Below are positions 63,266 through 64,000 of a stretch of 64,000 nt of DNA, in pieces. Both the position numbers and the translations under genes were made by a program. Numbering within the stretch: position 1 is the stretch's first letter; each line of letters starts with the position of its first letter. The notes beneath the pieces were generated by a model. It was not told the DNA's origin. It worked only from the letters and a program-made list of their open reading frames with translations, and made no database searches. This DNA is from Gottfriedia sp049568075 (lineage in GTDB: Bacteria > Bacillota > Bacilli > Bacillales > Bacillaceae_G): the NCBI GenBank assembly GCA_049568075.1, contig CP144911.1; one strand, 5' to 3'.

Positions 63266-63688
63266 ATGCCAATCGATGTTTATTTAAATTTTAATGGTAA
63301 TACACGTGAAGCAGTTGAATTCTATGCGGCTGTATTTAACACAGAAACACCAAAAATTATGACTTTCGGTGAAGCACCCCCAAATCCAGAATACCCACTA
63401 CCTGAAGAAGCGAAAAATTTAGTTATGCATACTAGATTGAACATTAGCGGTAGCAACGTTATGTTCTCTGATACTTTCCCTGGTTTCCCTTTTAACCAAG
63501 GTAATAATATTCATTTATCTTTTTTAAGTGAGGATTTAGAAGAACTTAGATCTGTCTTTACTAAATTAAGTGATGGCGGTAAAGTAGAAATGGAACTTCA
63601 AGAAACTTTTTGGAGTAAAGCTTATGGTAGCCTAACAGATAAATTTGGCATTCATTGGATGTTTAATCACGGTACTGGTGAATTTTAA
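63266..63688 (+). CDS. PhnB-type VOC family protein
   Basis: 140 residues from the ATG at 63266 (AGGAG eight bases upstream; an in-frame GTG at 63257 overlaps the site). MPIDVYLNFNGNTREAVEFYAAVF, MHTRLNISGSNVMFSDTFPG and AYGSLTDKFGIHWMFNH match the 3-dmu-9_3-mt/PhnB group. A paralog lies at 51.3 kb. Substrate unknown. Confidence 0.82.
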   Translation: MPIDVYLNFNGNTREAVEFYAAVFNTETPKIMTFGEAPPNPEYPLPEEAKNLVMHTRLNISGSNVMFSDTFPGFPFNQGNNIHLSFLSEDLEELRSVFTKLSDGGKVEMELQETFWSKAYGSLTDKFGIHWMFNHGTGEF

Positions 63689-63696
63689 TTTATAGA

Positions 63697-63743
63697 TAAA
63701 AAAGGAAATGAACCCTTATTAATAGGATTCATTTCCTTTTTTT
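63697..63743 (+). terminator. terminator after the PhnB-type gene
   Basis: AAAAAAGGAAATGAA pairs with TTCATTTCCTTTTTT around a 15-base loop, eight bases after the stop codon. Confidence 0.92.
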
Positions 63744-63874
63744 TACATATCTCTACTACACTTCCTCACATGAGATATCTCTCATCTTGCTCCTCAATCT
63801 ATATTTCTTTTCATTCAGAATATTTCCTATATAATAAGGTATATTTCTAGTTCTCTAAAAGTAGGTGAAATTTT

Positions 63875-64000
63875 ATGCAAATACTATTAAAACGGTTATC
63901 ACAAAATAGAGAAAAACTTAGCCAGCTTGAAAAACAAGTATTGGATTATATTTTACAAAATACGGATTATATTACGAAGCTGAATCTTGATGAATTATCA
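63875..64000 (+). CDS. RpiR-family regulator, N-terminal fragment
   Basis: ATG at 63875 with GTAGGTGA upstream. The 42 codons in the window include NREKLSQLEKQVLDYILQNT, the opening helices of the HTH_6 domain in RpiR regulators, then the gene runs off the right edge. A phosphosugar-sensing regulator of a sugar gene cluster to the right is likely. Confidence 0.7.
   Translation, partial: MQILLKRLSQNREKLSQLEKQVLDYILQNTDYITKLNLDELS

Overview
This window is chromosomal DNA of a low-GC, endospore-forming member of the Bacillaceae. Evidence: AT-rich coding and intergenic DNA, strong AGGAGG-type ribosome binding sites, many U-tailed hairpin terminators, two small acid-soluble spore protein genes (a gamma-type SspE and SspK), and a block (about 0.3-19 kb) with the Bacillus order gsaB - ygaE - ygaD - ygaC - ygaB - sspE - yfhS - mutY - yfhP - yfhJ - sspK - yfhH - recX - yfhF - yfhE. 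The genus cannot be fixed by eye. The InhA metalloprotease, PflB/PflA pair and secreted-protease richness suggest a relative of the B. cereus side of the family; no plasmid, prophage or IS transposase was seen.

Layout. 0-7.5 kb: end of an ABC ATPase gene, gsaB, a large orphan glutamate synthase subunit and a YgaE-type membrane protein. 7.9-19.2 kb: the conserved yga/yfh block (ABC exporter, Ntdp-like phosphatase, spore proteins, MutY, RecX, SDR epimerase-like YfhF, amidohydrolase), then a structured leader holding a tRNA-like fold before a GNAT gene. 19.4-25.6 kb: anaerobic pyruvate formate-lyase with its activase, then a divergent MoxR ATPase/VWA protein pair. 25.9-29.1 kb: lipoteichoic acid synthase and an AI-2E family permease. 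29.2-34.8 kb: a DinB/GNAT/Ogt cluster, a TauE permease, glutaminase and a DEAD-box helicase with a long nonapeptide-repeat tail. 35-40.8 kb: a giant secreted subtilase ending in a dockerin-like domain, preceded on the same strand by an HTH-TPR regulator; the two upstream regions share a 50-nt conserved block. 41-54.9 kb: small enzymes (VOC proteins, MocR/DMT pair, pentapeptide protein, DUF3048 lipoprotein, GH65 phosphorylase, beta-eliminating lyase, methyltransferase, MupG-like protein). 55-62.4 kb: InhA-like metalloprotease, RpiR regulator and a second large subtilase. 63.3-64 kb: a VOC protein and the start of another RpiR regulator.

Themes. Three large exported proteases and one candidate peptide-sensing type regulator point to a protein-scavenging lifestyle. 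Non-coding DNA is unusually patterned: a 52-bp tandem array whose units are palindromes with a compensatory base change; 20-bp TTTTAATTGC arrays at three places; a structured inverted-repeat element at three places, two copies of which are flanked by direct repeats at gene 3' ends, one supplying the stop codon of the mupG-like gene; and the tRNA-like leader. These, with the shared regulator/protease upstream block, are the most worthwhile leads. All calls are from reading the sequence; no database search was run.
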